Assembly (NCBI GenBank): GCA_963820495.1
Contig: CAWGAF010000001.1
Span: 1,240,001-1,304,000 of the forward strand
From: JBBIPA01 sp963820495
GTDB lineage: Bacteria > Chloroflexota > Dehalococcoidia > GIF9 > UBA5629
Length of the DNA stretch: 64,000 bases
Direction: 5' to 3'
The translations under genes were made by a program, and so were the position numbers. Positions 16,799 through 26,344 of the stretch are shown in pieces (the first letter of the stretch is position 1; each line of letters opens with the position of its first letter). Below the pieces are notes generated by a model, which saw only the letters and a list, made by a program, of their open reading frames with translations, was not told the DNA's origin and made no database searches.

Positions 16799-17407
16799 TC
16801 ACATTTCCTGCCTGCCTTCCAGGGCACGGCTAAGGGTAACGTCGTCAGCATATTCCAGGTCAGCGCCATAGGGCAGACCACGGGCTAACCTGGTGATACG
16901 AATATTTAAAGGAACTATCAGGGTCTGGAGATACATGGCAGTAGCCTCTCCTTCAGTATTAGGGTTGGTTGCCAGTATTACCTCGGTTACGGAACCATCG
17001 CCGAGGCGAGCTATAAGCTCTTTTATTTTTAATTCGTCGGGACCTATGCCATCGGATGGGGCAATGACGCCGTGAAGCACGTGATACAGACCCTGGTACT
17101 TTTTAGTCCTTTCCAGAGGGAGGATATCGGCAGGTTCTTCTACTATGCAGATTTTGCTGTGGTCACGCTCCATACCGCGGCAGATAATGCAAGGGACAGT
17201 ATCGGTGACATTAAAGCAAAGGGAACACAAACTCAAACTTTGCTTTAGCCCCAGGATAGCATTGGCCAGAGCTTCTGCTTTTTCGGTGGGTGTCTGGAGG
17301 AGGTAATAGGTTAACCGCTGGGCGCTCTTGGGCCCGATGCCAGGTAATTTATTAAATTCTTCTATTAGCCGGGCGATGGGCTCGGCTGTGGGGAAGTTTA
17401 TGCTCAA
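16799..17407 (-). CDS. recR: Recombination mediator protein RecR
   Basis: 202 residues, typical. An N-terminal helix-hairpin-helix (LPGIGPKSAQRLTYYLL) is followed by a C-x2-C-x9-C-x2-C zinc finger (CSLCFNVTDTVPCIIC). The Toprim domain opens ICIVEEPADILPLE, and the C-terminus has the Walker-B-like RLARGLPYGADLEYAD. It forms the DNA-clamp ring that works with RecO and RecF in recombinational repair. It lies between ybaB and recO. Confidence 0.95.
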   Translation of the reverse strand: MSINFPTAEPIARLIEEFNKLPGIGPKSAQRLTYYLLQTPTEKAEALANAILGLKQSLSLCSLCFNVTDTVPCIICRGMERDHSKICIVEEPADILPLERTKKYQGLYHVLHGVIAPSDGIGPDELKIKELIARLGDGSVTEVILATNPNTEGEATAMYLQTLIVPLNIRITRLARGLPYGADLEYADDVTLSRALEGRQEM

Positions 17408-17420
17408 AGGTTCAACCTCT

Positions 17421-17726
17421 TTAAGTAAGCCCGGGTATTTTAAGACCGCTGGTCAGGATGCCCAGATGGTTGGAGGCAAGCTCCTGTGATTTTTTGATGG
17501 CTTCGTTAACTGCGGTCATAACCAGGTCCTGCAGCATTTCGGTATCCTCAGCGGTGATTACCTCTGGCGAGATAGTAACCGAGCGGATTTTTTGCTGGCC
17601 GTCAATAGTAATTTTGACGGCTCCACCGCCTGAGCTGACTTCCACAGTCATCTCGCCCAGTTCCTGCTGAGCCTTAGCTAGCTTTGCCTGTAATTCCTGT
17701 GCCTGGCGAAGTACAAACTTGTTCAT
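17421..17726 (-). CDS. YbaB/EbfC nucleoid-associated protein
   Basis: 101 residues. The family core is clear: AQELQAKLAKAQQELGEMTV, GGGAVKITIDGQQKIRSVTI, and a C-terminal helix AVNEAIKKSQELA. It is a dimeric DNA-binding protein that in most bacteria sits between dnaX and recR, as it does here. Role in vivo: nucleoid organisation, possibly regulation. Confidence 0.92.
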   Translation of the reverse strand: MNKFVLRQAQELQAKLAKAQQELGEMTVEVSSGGGAVKITIDGQQKIRSVTISPEVITAEDTEMLQDLVMTAVNEAIKKSQELASNHLGILTSGLKIPGLT

Positions 17727-17745
17727 CTCACCTCCATCTCGGATT

Positions 17746-19434
17746 TTAACTGATTAGCTTGGCACCCCTCCGAAGAGCAGCTTTTACCACGGGACTTTCA
17801 GTTTCAGATGTTTTTTGGGGTACTTCTTGGCTGCGTTCTATAAGGATACAGCGTATTTTGTAGTAGTGTCCAAAAACTTCTTGCAGTTTCTTTTCTACCA
17901 GAAAACGATACTTTTGATCTTCGATATATTCTTTATGGAACTTGGCATAGAAACCCAGTGTTAAGATGTTGTCTTCGATGCTTACAGGTTGGCAAGAGTT
18001 ACGCAAGAAGGCATCCAGATTACCTTTTGAGCCAGTACCGCGTAGAGTATTAACAAAATCCTTCCATTGGCTGCGTATGTAGGCGATATCAGTGGCAGAC
18101 CCCGCGGCAACAGGTTCTGCCGCAGGAATATCCGGGGTTATCGATGGGGCTGAAGTTTCCGGCTCCTGCCTGGGTTCGACAGAATCAGACGGAGGATTGG
18201 CGCTGGTTGGCTCTGGAGATAGAGTTTCCTCAGGTTGGGTTGCTGGCTTCTCCTCTGCTATCTTCTCAGCTTTGACTGGTCTGGAATGAACCGGTTGTTT
18301 CTGGGCAATGGGCTTTGCGGCCTCAGTCGGCACAGAACATGCTGGCTGCTTTTCGGTGCTTGCCGATAAAATAGTCCCTACTAACGCCAGTTCCAGCGGC
18401 AGTGGAGAATAGTATTCCAGGCGAATGTCTGACTCGCTGAAGCGCTTGACTGCCGTGAGTATATAATCAAGGCTGGTACTGGCTGCCAGGCTCTTTAACT
18501 CAGCCATGTCATCGCTGGTGGTGTCTACCACATCTTCAGAGCCGGACTTAACCAGAAGCAGGTCTCGCAGGTAATTCACCAGCTCGCGATTAAATTGTCT
18601 GAGGTCAATGCCGTCATCGCTGATGTTATTAATGGTATTTAGCCCGGCAGTGATATCTTTGTTGATGATGTGTTTTGCCAGTTCTCTGGTGCGCATGTCA
18701 CCGCTGATACCTAGCATTGCCTGCACCTGGTGGAGATCGATATTATACCCGTAATAAGCCACTAGTTGTTCCAGCACATTTTCGGCATCTCGCAGGCTGC
18801 CGGTAGTTACTTTGGCAATCAATCTTAAAGCTTCAGGTTCGGTGTGAATTCCCTCTTTGCCACAGATGAATGTAAGCTTGTCAATTACTGCGGATTGGGA
18901 TAGGCGGCGGAAGTCAAAGCGCTGGCAGCGTGATAGGACAGTGGGCAGGACTTTGTGTGGCTCTGTGGTTGCCAGTACAAATATAGCATGCGGCGGCGGC
19001 TCTTCCAGGGTTTTGAGGAAGGCGTTGGCAGCTTCTTTAGTGATCATATGGACTTCGTCTATAATATAGACTTTATAGCGAGCCTGATTCGGGGAGTAGT
19101 TAACTTTTTCCTTCAGCTCACGGATTTCATCGATACCACGGTTGCTGGCGGCATCTATTTCTATTATGTCTAGGGCGCTGCCTTCGTTGATGGCGTTACA
19201 CATCTGGCAATCATTGCAAGGTTCGCCTTTTACTGGGTTTAAGCAGTTAACCGCCTTGGCCAGGATACGCCCAGTGCTGGTCTTGCCTGTGCCACGGGGA
19301 CCACAGAAAAGGTAGGCATGAGCTATATGACCGCTTTCCACGGCATGGCTTAATGTCTGGGTAACGTGCTGCTGGCCTACTACTTGGGATAGATTCTGCG
19401 GACGCCACTTGCGATAAAAAACCTGGGAGGTCAT
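17746..19434 (-). CDS. dnaX: DNA polymerase III subunits gamma/tau
   Basis: 562 residues from ATG at 19434 (MTSQVFYRKWRPQNL). A longer frame to 19557 runs into a family B repeat and is not believable. AAA+ clamp-loader domain: Walker A GPRGTGKTSTGR, zinc-binding C-x8-C-x2-C-x2-C region (CLNPVKGEPCNDCQMC), DEVH Walker B, and SRC box VLSRCQRFDF. After ~residue 380 comes a Pro/Glu/Ala-rich linker, then a tau-like C-terminal domain (RSQWKDFVNTLRGTG ...). It loads beta clamps and couples polymerases at the fork. No obvious frameshift site for gamma was identified. First gene of the dnaX-ybaB-recR-recO operon. Confidence 0.93.
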   Translation of the reverse strand: MTSQVFYRKWRPQNLSQVVGQQHVTQTLSHAVESGHIAHAYLFCGPRGTGKTSTGRILAKAVNCLNPVKGEPCNDCQMCNAINEGSALDIIEIDAASNRGIDEIRELKEKVNYSPNQARYKVYIIDEVHMITKEAANAFLKTLEEPPPHAIFVLATTEPHKVLPTVLSRCQRFDFRRLSQSAVIDKLTFICGKEGIHTEPEALRLIAKVTTGSLRDAENVLEQLVAYYGYNIDLHQVQAMLGISGDMRTRELAKHIINKDITAGLNTINNISDDGIDLRQFNRELVNYLRDLLLVKSGSEDVVDTTSDDMAELKSLAASTSLDYILTAVKRFSESDIRLEYYSPLPLELALVGTILSASTEKQPACSVPTEAAKPIAQKQPVHSRPVKAEKIAEEKPATQPEETLSPEPTSANPPSDSVEPRQEPETSAPSITPDIPAAEPVAAGSATDIAYIRSQWKDFVNTLRGTGSKGNLDAFLRNSCQPVSIEDNILTLGFYAKFHKEYIEDQKYRFLVEKKLQEVFGHYYKIRCILIERSQEVPQKTSETESPVVKAALRRGAKLIS

Positions 19435-19489
19435 AACCCTATTATTATACTCCATGTGTCTTATCAGCTTAAAGATTTTTTGGCAGTGT

Positions 19490-19575
19490 TTACCTCTCAC
19501 CCCCAGCCCCCTCTCTCCTTTAAAGGAGAGAGGGCTTTTATTTTTATGAAGGGGCAAAGCCCCTTCAACCCCGAT
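19490..19575 (-). repeat. Dispersed repeat family B in the dnaX leader
   Basis: Contains CCTCTCACCCCCAGCCCCCT and a TCTCCTTTAAAGGAGA palindrome, then AAGGGGC...GCCCCTT. It occupies the upstream region of dnaX, back to back with the rpsO promoter. Confidence 0.65.
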
Positions 19576-19621
19576 AGCAAGAGATTCCTTAAAAAATTTC
19601 TATGCATTTAACATAAGCCTG

Positions 19622-19630
19622 TGTTATAAT
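19622..19630 (+). promoter_or_regulatory. Extended -10 promoter for rpsO-pnp
   Basis: TGTTATAAT contains a perfect TATAAT (19625-19630) with TG one base upstream, an extended -10. The -35 region (~19603, TGCATT) is weak, as expected for this class. About 45 bases separate it from the rpsO start. Confidence 0.5.
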
Positions 19631-19674
19631 TTTTGCTTGTAGTTGTAAAGAGTCAAATAAAAAGGAGTAAACAC

Positions 19675-19938
19675 TTGAATAAAGAAGAGAAAACAGCCAT
19701 CATCTCTGATTATGCCACGCATGATGGTGATACTGGCTCTGCCGAGGTGCAAATTGCCTTGTTGACAACGAGGATAAACCAGCTATCGGGGCACCTGAAA
19801 GTGCACAAGGATGACCATCACTCTCGTCGTGGACTTTTGATGCTGATAGGACAGCGAAAGCGTCTGTTGACTTATGTTAACAATAACGATGTTAATCGTT
19901 ATCGTGGCATCATTACCAGGTTAGGCTTGCGGAAATAA
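19675..19938 (+). CDS. rpsO: 30S ribosomal protein S15
   Basis: 87 residues from TTG at 19675, which lies eight bases after AAGGAG. An upstream in-frame ATG at 19633 would overlap the promoter and add a non-homologous tail. Family signatures: EKTAIISDYATHDGDTGSAE, LTTRINQLSGHLKVHKDDHH and the end RRGLLMLIGQRKRLLTYV. S15 binds the central domain of 16S rRNA. As in many bacteria it is followed by pnp, 16 bases downstream. Confidence 0.95.
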   Translation: MNKEEKTAIISDYATHDGDTGSAEVQIALLTTRINQLSGHLKVHKDDHHSRRGLLMLIGQRKRLLTYVNNNDVNRYRGIITRLGLRK

Positions 19939-19954
19939 GATAAGGTTGTAAATA

Positions 19955-22156
19955 GTGATGATATTATCTAGAGACTGCTTAGTTGCAGATAGAACACTTA
20001 AAATCGAAACAGGCAAGCTGGCAAATCAGGCTGATAGCTCTGTTACTGTGCGATACGGAGATACTGTTGTACTGGTTACTACCTGTGTAGCTGATCCAAC
20101 CCAGGATAAAGTTGACTTCGTTCGCTTGACCGTTGACTACGAGGAACGGCATTACGCTGTAGGGAAAATCCCAGGCAGCTTTATCAGAAGAGAAGGCCGT
20201 CCCAGCGAGCAGGCGACTTTAACTGCTAGGCTGACTGACCGTTCACTACGCCCGCTTTTGTCTAAGGGCTTGGGCAACGAGGTACAGGTTGTTATCACTG
20301 TCCTTTCCACGGATCAGGAAAATGCTCCTGATATCCTGGCACTTATTGGCGCTTCTGCTTCATTAATGCTTTCTTCTGTGCCCTTTAACGGGCCAGTTGG
20401 GGCAGTGCGAGTGGGTTATAGCAATGATAAGTTTGTGGTAAACCCGACTCTGTTGCAGTTGAATGATAGCTTGATCGATGTTGTCATTGCCAGCACCAAG
20501 GACGCAGTGGTGATGGTGGAGGCAGAGGGCAAGGAGGCTAAAGAAGAGCTTTTCCTGGAGGCTATTAAGATCGGGCATGAAGCCAATCAGGGAATTATTA
20601 AGATTCAGGAAGAGTTTCAGCAGGTCTGTGGTAAGCCGAAGCTGGAGCTGAAAACTAGTGAGGCTGATCCGAATTTAGTAGCTGCGGTTACCTCAGGATT
20701 TGGGGATAAAATTACTTCGGCTGTTACTCAAGCGGATAAGGTTGAAAGGGGAGAAGTAACAGAGTCAATAAAGCAGGAGATTATCGAGAAGCTAAAGGAT
20801 TCTTTCCCTGAGGCAGATATCGAGAAGGTAGTCGAAGCCCATTTCAAGAAAGCAGCCAGGAAATTTATACTGGAAAATAAAACGCATCTGGATGGCCGCC
20901 AGAGTAAGGAGATTCGCACTCTCAACAGCGAGGTTGGGCTTTTGCCGCGCACACACGGTTCGGCGCTTTTTACCAGGGGCAGGACCCAGGTATTGGCTAT
21001 AAGTACTCTTGGTTCCTTGCGCCAGGAGCAACTTATTGACGGCCTGGGGCTGGAAGGAACCAAGCGTTTCATGCACCATTACAATTTTCCACCATTCTCC
21101 AATGGCGAAGTGAAGAGAATGGGAACACCAGGTCGCAGGGAAATCGGCCATGGTGCCCTGGCAGAGAGGGCACTGGTTCCAGTAATACCTGATGAGAAAG
21201 ATTTCTCCTATACTATCAGGCTGGTTTCTGAAGTCCTCAGCTCCAATGGCAGCACTTCAATGGCCAGTGTCTGCGCTTCAACCCTGGCTTTGATGGACGC
21301 CGGTGTACCTATTAAGGCTCCGGTTGCTGGCATAGCCATGGGGCTGGTTACTGGAGAAAACAACGAGTATGTTGTTCTTACTGATATTGAGGGTAAGGAA
21401 GATGCCTATGGTGATATGGACTTCAAGGTTGCTGGTACCAGAAACGGCATTACAGCTATTCAACTGGATATAAAGCTCCAGGGTATTAGCCAACAGATAT
21501 TGTCTGATGCTTTAATGCAGGCGCAAGAGGCGCGTATGTTTATCCTTGATAATATGACCAAGGCCATAGCTGCCAGCCGTTCTGAACTCAGTCCCTATGC
21601 ACCACGTGTGTATAAAATAAGTGTTGATCCCAGTAAGATTGGTACTGTCATCGGGCCCGGTGGTAAAACCATACGCTCTATCATTGAAGAAACCAAAGTT
21701 ACCATAGATGTGGAAAACGACGGCACGGTGATTATCGGCTCACAAAACGCGGAGTCAGCTAAAAGTGCAATCGATATGATAGAGGGTTTGACTAGAGAAG
21801 TAGAAGTGGGTGCTATTTATACTGGAAAGGTAACTCGCGTGACCAACTTCGGCGCTTTTGTCGAAGTTTTGCCTAAGAAGGAAGGACTGGTTCATATCAG
21901 CGAGCTGGCTGATTACCACGTGTCCAAGGTTGAAGACGTGGTGAAAGAGGGCGATGAGATTACGGTTAAGGTAACTGATATCGACCACTTGGGCAGGATT
22001 AATCTTTCACGTCGGGCGGTTTTTGGAGATTCATCTCAAGACAAGACTTCCAGACCGACGGACTCTGTCTCACCAGGTCGCTCTCGTCCCAGACCGTCTA
22101 ATACTCGCCCCGGCGTTCGTCAGAATAACAGCAGGGATAGCCGACATCGCCATTAG
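19955..22156 (+). CDS. pnp: Polyribonucleotide nucleotidyltransferase (PNPase)
   Basis: 733 residues; start GTG at 19955 or ATG at 19958. Two RNase PH domains are seen: the first includes VRYGDTVVLVTTCVAD and SFIRREGRPSEQ, the second GSALFTRGRTQ, GRREIGHGALAERAL and SSNGSTSMASVC. A KH domain (GTVIGPGGKTIRSIIEETK) and an S1 domain (YTGKVTRVTNFGAFVEVLP) follow, then a basic Ser/Arg-rich tail. It degrades RNA 3'-5' by phosphorolysis and can add tails. It is cotranscribed with rpsO, the usual setting for autoregulation. Confidence 0.96.
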   Translation: MMILSRDCLVADRTLKIETGKLANQADSSVTVRYGDTVVLVTTCVADPTQDKVDFVRLTVDYEERHYAVGKIPGSFIRREGRPSEQATLTARLTDRSLRPLLSKGLGNEVQVVITVLSTDQENAPDILALIGASASLMLSSVPFNGPVGAVRVGYSNDKFVVNPTLLQLNDSLIDVVIASTKDAVVMVEAEGKEAKEELFLEAIKIGHEANQGIIKIQEEFQQVCGKPKLELKTSEADPNLVAAVTSGFGDKITSAVTQADKVERGEVTESIKQEIIEKLKDSFPEADIEKVVEAHFKKAARKFILENKTHLDGRQSKEIRTLNSEVGLLPRTHGSALFTRGRTQVLAISTLGSLRQEQLIDGLGLEGTKRFMHHYNFPPFSNGEVKRMGTPGRREIGHGALAERALVPVIPDEKDFSYTIRLVSEVLSSNGSTSMASVCASTLALMDAGVPIKAPVAGIAMGLVTGENNEYVVLTDIEGKEDAYGDMDFKVAGTRNGITAIQLDIKLQGISQQILSDALMQAQEARMFILDNMTKAIAASRSELSPYAPRVYKISVDPSKIGTVIGPGGKTIRSIIEETKVTIDVENDGTVIIGSQNAESAKSAIDMIEGLTREVEVGAIYTGKVTRVTNFGAFVEVLPKKEGLVHISELADYHVSKVEDVVKEGDEITVKVTDIDHLGRINLSRRAVFGDSSQDKTSRPTDSVSPGRSRPRPSNTRPGVRQNNSRDSRHRH

Positions 22157-22214
22157 ATCAACATAAATAAGACTGCAGAAGCTACTGCCTTAGTAAGGCT
22201 TTCAGGATAAGGCG

Positions 22215-23033
22215 ATGAAGCAAATAACAGTGGTGGTTCATGGTGCCCTTGGCAAAGTGGGAAGGGAGGTTGTCGCAGGTGTATCTCGAGACCCTGACCT
22301 TTCCTTGGTTGGTGCCGTAGATGTTCAAGCTGATCAGGAATATCTCGATGTACCTGGGGTCAGCCATAAGGTGCCGCTGGCTAAAGATTTAGGTTCTTTC
22401 CTATCAAGCTGCAACCCGCAAGTAATTATAGATTTTACCATTGCTGAAGCCGCTCTATCAGCGGCTCGAGTTGCGATTAAGCAAAAGGTAAACTTGGTTA
22501 TCGGTACTACCGGGATTTCAGATAGTAACCTTAAAGAGATTGATCAACTGGCCAGGGCTAATAATGTTGGAGTTGTAGTAGCGCCTAACTTTGCTCTGGG
22601 GGCTGTGGTTTTAATACATCTGGCTAAGATCGCAGCTAAATACTTTGACCATGCCGAGATAATTGAATTACACCACAATCAGAAAGCAGATTCACCTTCG
22701 GGTACTGCTTTGGCTACTGCTAAAGCCATGGCGCAGTCAAAAGGCAAACCTTTTGTTCACGCGCCAACTAAGAAGGAGAACATCAGAGGAACACGTGGAG
22801 GACAGGTTGAAGGCATAGCCATACACAGTGTAAGATTACCTGGTCTAGTGGCCAGCGAGGAAGTTGTCTTCGGTGGACAGGGGCAGACTTTAAGCCTGCG
22901 CCACGACACCATAAATCGGGAATGTTTTGTACCAGGAGTTATTTTAGCCATAAAAGAAGTAGTTAAGCGAAAGGGTTTAGTTTATGGCTTGGAGGAATTA
23001 TTACATCTAGGGAGAGATGATGAAGTCGTATAA
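22215..23033 (+). CDS. dapB: 4-hydroxy-tetrahydrodipicolinate reductase
   Basis: 272 residues. The N-terminal Rossmann motif is VVHGALGKVGREV; the catalytic segment EIIELHHNQKADSPSGTAL carries the His-His and Lys of the family; GTRGGQVEGIAIHSVRLPG marks the C-terminal part. It reduces the DapA product in lysine/diaminopimelate synthesis using NAD(P)H. Its end overlaps the start of asd by 17 bases, and dapA follows, so the three genes form a compact lysine operon downstream of pnp. Confidence 0.94.
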   Translation: MKQITVVVHGALGKVGREVVAGVSRDPDLSLVGAVDVQADQEYLDVPGVSHKVPLAKDLGSFLSSCNPQVIIDFTIAEAALSAARVAIKQKVNLVIGTTGISDSNLKEIDQLARANNVGVVVAPNFALGAVVLIHLAKIAAKYFDHAEIIELHHNQKADSPSGTALATAKAMAQSKGKPFVHAPTKKENIRGTRGGQVEGIAIHSVRLPGLVASEEVVFGGQGQTLSLRHDTINRECFVPGVILAIKEVVKRKGLVYGLEELLHLGRDDEVV

Positions 23034-24045
23034 GGTAGCTATGGTTGGTGCTACTGGCTTGGTTGGTCAGGAGTTTATCAGAGTGCTGGAGCAGCGTAAG
23101 TTTCCTGCCTCTTCCATTCACCTCTATGCTTCTGACCGTTCTGCGGGTAAGAAGCTATTTGTGGGGCACCAGGAGATTGAAGTCAAGGAGACCAGTGCTG
23201 ATTCTTTTCAGCATGTGGATATTGCGCTTTTCTCGGCTGGCGCCGAGATTAGCCGCCATTTTGCACCTATTGCGGCTAAAGCCGGAGCTTTGGTAGTCGA
23301 TAACAGTTCTGCCTTTAGAATGGAACCAAAAGTCCCTCTGGTTGTACCTGAAGTAAATCCTGAGGATATAAATTTGCACAAGGGTATCATCGCTAACCCC
23401 AATTGCTCTACCATTCAAATGGTGGTGGCCCTTTATCCTCTGCATAAGGTTAACCCCATTAAGCGGATTGTGGTATCTACTTATCAATCTGTTTCTGGCA
23501 CCGGGCTGGCGGCAATGGAGGAACTGACTACGCAGGCCAAGTTGGTCTTGGAGGGGCAGAATGTCATCCCTCATGTTTATCAACACCAGATTGCCTTTAA
23601 TTTGCTTCCTGAAATAGATGTGTTTTTGGATAGCGGTTATACGAAGGAAGAACAGAAGATGGTGGAAGAGACACGCAAGATAATGCATGCTGATAGTATT
23701 GAGATTTCGGCTACTTGTGTTAGAGTACCTGTTTTCATTGGTCATAGTGAGGCTATTAATGTTGAATTTACCAACCCAATCAGCCCTGAGGAAGCCAGAC
23801 GTATCCTGGCTGGGGCACCTGGTGTCAGGGTGTTGGACGATCCGAGTGTTAGCCTCTATCCTCAGCCCTGGTTAGCCGCAGGGTCGGATGATGTTTACAT
23901 TGGCCGTATTCGAACTGATATCTCTCAGCCTAATAGCCTGGTAATGTGGGTGGTGTCTGATAATTTGCGCAAGGGTGCTGCTCTTAATGCTGTCCAGATT
24001 GCTGAAGAGGCAGTAAAAAGAGACTGGATCAAAGTTCAAAGCTAG
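23017..24045 (+). CDS. asd: Aspartate-semialdehyde dehydrogenase
   Basis: 342 residues. NADP-binding GATGLVGQEF is at residues 11-20. The active-site Cys130 lies in ANPNCSTIQMV; a QSVSGTGLAA segment and the late VRVPVFIGHSEA with catalytic His are present. It makes aspartate semialdehyde, the branch point to lysine, threonine and methionine and the substrate of DapA. Two tandem ATGs (23017, 23020) are possible starts, both inside the end of dapB, implying translational coupling. Confidence 0.95.
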   Translation: MMKSYKVAMVGATGLVGQEFIRVLEQRKFPASSIHLYASDRSAGKKLFVGHQEIEVKETSADSFQHVDIALFSAGAEISRHFAPIAAKAGALVVDNSSAFRMEPKVPLVVPEVNPEDINLHKGIIANPNCSTIQMVVALYPLHKVNPIKRIVVSTYQSVSGTGLAAMEELTTQAKLVLEGQNVIPHVYQHQIAFNLLPEIDVFLDSGYTKEEQKMVEETRKIMHADSIEISATCVRVPVFIGHSEAINVEFTNPISPEEARRILAGAPGVRVLDDPSVSLYPQPWLAAGSDDVYIGRIRTDISQPNSLVMWVVSDNLRKGAALNAVQIAEEAVKRDWIKVQS

Positions 24046-24057
24046 ATACGGAGACTG

Positions 24058-24963
24058 GTGATGAATGATTTTGGTCGTTTGCTCACTGCAATGGTGACTC
24101 CATTTGATGCTGATGGCAAAGTTGATTATGTGCAGACTAGGAGGCTGGCCAAATCCCTGTTTGATTCTGGCAGTGATGGCGTTGTAGTTGCGGGTACCAC
24201 TGGCGAATGCTCTACTCTGAGTCACGAGGAAAAGCTGCGTCTTTTCGCTGAGGTTAAGTCAGCGGCGGCCAGCCAGGGTATGGTTATAGCTGGCACTGGT
24301 AGTTACAGTACTGCAGATTCAATAACGCTCACCAAGGCGGCGGAAAGGTCAGGCGTTGATGGCTGTCTTTTGGTGGTTCCTTATTATAACCGGCCTACTC
24401 AAGATGGTCTGTATCAGCACTTTAAGACAATAGCCGAGGTCACCAGTTTACCCTGCATACTTTATAATGTGCCCTCACGTACTGTCACCAACTTGAATGC
24501 CGAGACAGTAGTCAGGCTTAGTAAGATTGAGAATATAGTTGGGATAAAAGAAGCCAGTGCTAATTTGGGACAGATTGCCAAGATTGTTGATAGTGCCAGG
24601 GAGGGATTTCTGGTTTATAGTGGCAATGATAGTGATACTTTGCCCATACTGGCTTTAGGTGGCTATGGCATTATCAGTGTTGCCTCCCATTTGGTTGGTC
24701 TCCAGATTAAGCAAATGATAGATTTCTTTGTTAGTGGCAAGACCAAGAAGGCAGCTGACATGCATCGTAAGTTGTTGCCGCTGGTGGATGCACTTTTTGT
24801 GGTGGCTAATCCCATGCCAGTTAAATATGCTTTGAATTATCTGGGCTTTTCTGTAGGTATACCCCGCTTGCCGCTCACGGAACCTGATGAGAAGTCAAAG
24901 GCCATCATTCAAGAGACTTTGAAGCGCTACAAGATTGACCTGCCCATAACCAGTCGCGTTTAG
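24058..24963 (+). CDS. dapA: 4-hydroxy-tetrahydrodipicolinate synthase
   Basis: 301 residues, TIM-barrel aldolase. Schiff-base Lys164 is in GIKEAS; Tyr136 is in YNVPSRT; the substrate loop is GTTGECSTLSHEEK and GTGS follows. It condenses pyruvate with aspartate semialdehyde. Start GTG at 24058 or ATG at 24061, 12 bases after asd. Last gene of the pnp-dapB-asd-dapA run; no obvious terminator, but the next gene is convergent. Confidence 0.95.
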   Translation: MMNDFGRLLTAMVTPFDADGKVDYVQTRRLAKSLFDSGSDGVVVAGTTGECSTLSHEEKLRLFAEVKSAAASQGMVIAGTGSYSTADSITLTKAAERSGVDGCLLVVPYYNRPTQDGLYQHFKTIAEVTSLPCILYNVPSRTVTNLNAETVVRLSKIENIVGIKEASANLGQIAKIVDSAREGFLVYSGNDSDTLPILALGGYGIISVASHLVGLQIKQMIDFFVSGKTKKAADMHRKLLPLVDALFVVANPMPVKYALNYLGFSVGIPRLPLTEPDEKSKAIIQETLKRYKIDLPITSRV

Positions 24964-25058
24964 GATTTTTCTTTCTTACCTGGCCTTTATCCTAAGGCCT
25001 GAATTCTTAAACACAAAACCCTAATAATTGCCAGACACCAGCAGCGAATAGCTATCAT

Positions 25059-26342
25059 TTAAATAACAGGCCTGGCTATTATTGTCTGTTCTCTTTTAGC
25101 GCCTACAGAGATAATGTCAATAGGGCAGGAGAGGAGCTCTTCCAGGCGGGCTATATAGCGCTTAGCCCCAGGGGGTAATTTTTTGAAATTGCGTATATCG
25201 CTGGTCGGTGTCTGCCAGCCGGAGAGCTGTTCATAAACAGGCTGGCATTTATCCAGGGTAGCTATATCTGTTGGGAAGCTGTCGATAATCTTGCCGTCTA
25301 GCTTATAGGCGGTGCATATGTTAATTGTAGGCAGTGTGTCCAGAATGTCGAGACGGGTCAGCACTATGCTGTCGAATCCATTGACCTGGACACTGAAGCG
25401 GCCGGCCACAACGTCAAACCAGCCGCAACGGCGTGGTCTGCCAGTGGTAGTTCCATATTCTTGAGCTCGTTTTCTGATGAATTCACCTGTTTCATCTTTG
25501 AGCTCAGTAGGCATGGGGCCACTGCCTACCCTGGTGATATAGGCTTTGAATACACCGACAATGTGGCTGATTTTGTGGAGGGTAATTCCTGAACCTGTAG
25601 CACTGCTGGAAGCTAACGGTGAAGATGAAGTGACATAGGGGTAAGTGCCGAAATCAGGGTCAAGCATGGTGCCCTGAGCGCCTTCAAGCAAGATGTTTTC
25701 TTTGTGAGACAAAGCCTCCCGAATAATTAGACTGGTTTCCCTGATGTAAGGAGCCAGCCGTTTACCATAGTCGCTGTATTGCTGGCAAATCTCTTCCAGC
25801 GACAAAGGTGGGGAGTTGTAAACTTTAGTTATAATTGCATTCTTAAGTTCGAGTACAGTGCTTAGCCGAGCCTTGAAGGTTTTTTCGTCGAGCAAGTCAC
25901 AGGTACGAATGCCGAGGCGAGCAGCTTTATCAGTGAAAGCAGGTCCAATTCCTTTGAGTGTAGTACCTATGGCCCCGCCGCCTCGTCTTTCCTCCTCCAG
26001 ACGGTCAAGAAGGATATGGTAGGGCATTATGAGATGCGCCCTATCGCTAATGTATAGTCGGCTGGTGTCGACGCCCTTTTTATTAATCTCATTGATTTCT
26101 TGCAGGAGTACAGTAGGATTGATCGCTACTCCGTTGCCAAGTATACAGGTTATGCCGGGATGAAAGATGCCCGAAGGTACTAAGTGTAGTTTGAATTCTC
26201 CGTATGGATTAACTACGGTATGTCCAGCGTTATCACCCCCGGAATAGCGTATCACTAACTTAGCTTTTTCAGCTAGTAGGTCGACTATTTTCCCCTTGCC
26301 TTCATCTCCCCATTGCCCCCCAACAATTGTTGTTACTGACAT
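25059..26342 (-). CDS. purA: Adenylosuccinate synthetase
   Basis: 427 residues from ATG at 26342 (MSVTTIVGGQWGDEGKGKIV). A longer frame to 26462 reads into a family B-like repeat and is rejected. GTP-binding GQWGDEGKGK, catalytic GHTV, IMP-binding GTTLKGIGPAF and the GTTTGRPRRCGWFD motif are all present. It joins IMP and aspartate to adenylosuccinate in AMP synthesis. It is last in a minus-strand run with the lipid genes, separated from them by the repeat. Confidence 0.96.
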   Translation of the reverse strand: MSVTTIVGGQWGDEGKGKIVDLLAEKAKLVIRYSGGDNAGHTVVNPYGEFKLHLVPSGIFHPGITCILGNGVAINPTVLLQEINEINKKGVDTSRLYISDRAHLIMPYHILLDRLEEERRGGGAIGTTLKGIGPAFTDKAARLGIRTCDLLDEKTFKARLSTVLELKNAIITKVYNSPPLSLEEICQQYSDYGKRLAPYIRETSLIIREALSHKENILLEGAQGTMLDPDFGTYPYVTSSSPLASSSATGSGITLHKISHIVGVFKAYITRVGSGPMPTELKDETGEFIRKRAQEYGTTTGRPRRCGWFDVVAGRFSVQVNGFDSIVLTRLDILDTLPTINICTAYKLDGKIIDSFPTDIATLDKCQPVYEQLSGWQTPTSDIRNFKKLPPGAKRYIARLEELLSCPIDIISVGAKREQTIIARPVI

Positions 26343-26344
26343 TG

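Noticed and set aside
19435..19557. Longer dnaX start at 19557
   Set aside because: The extra 41 residues are translated from a family B repeat; homology begins at MTSQVFYRKWRP.
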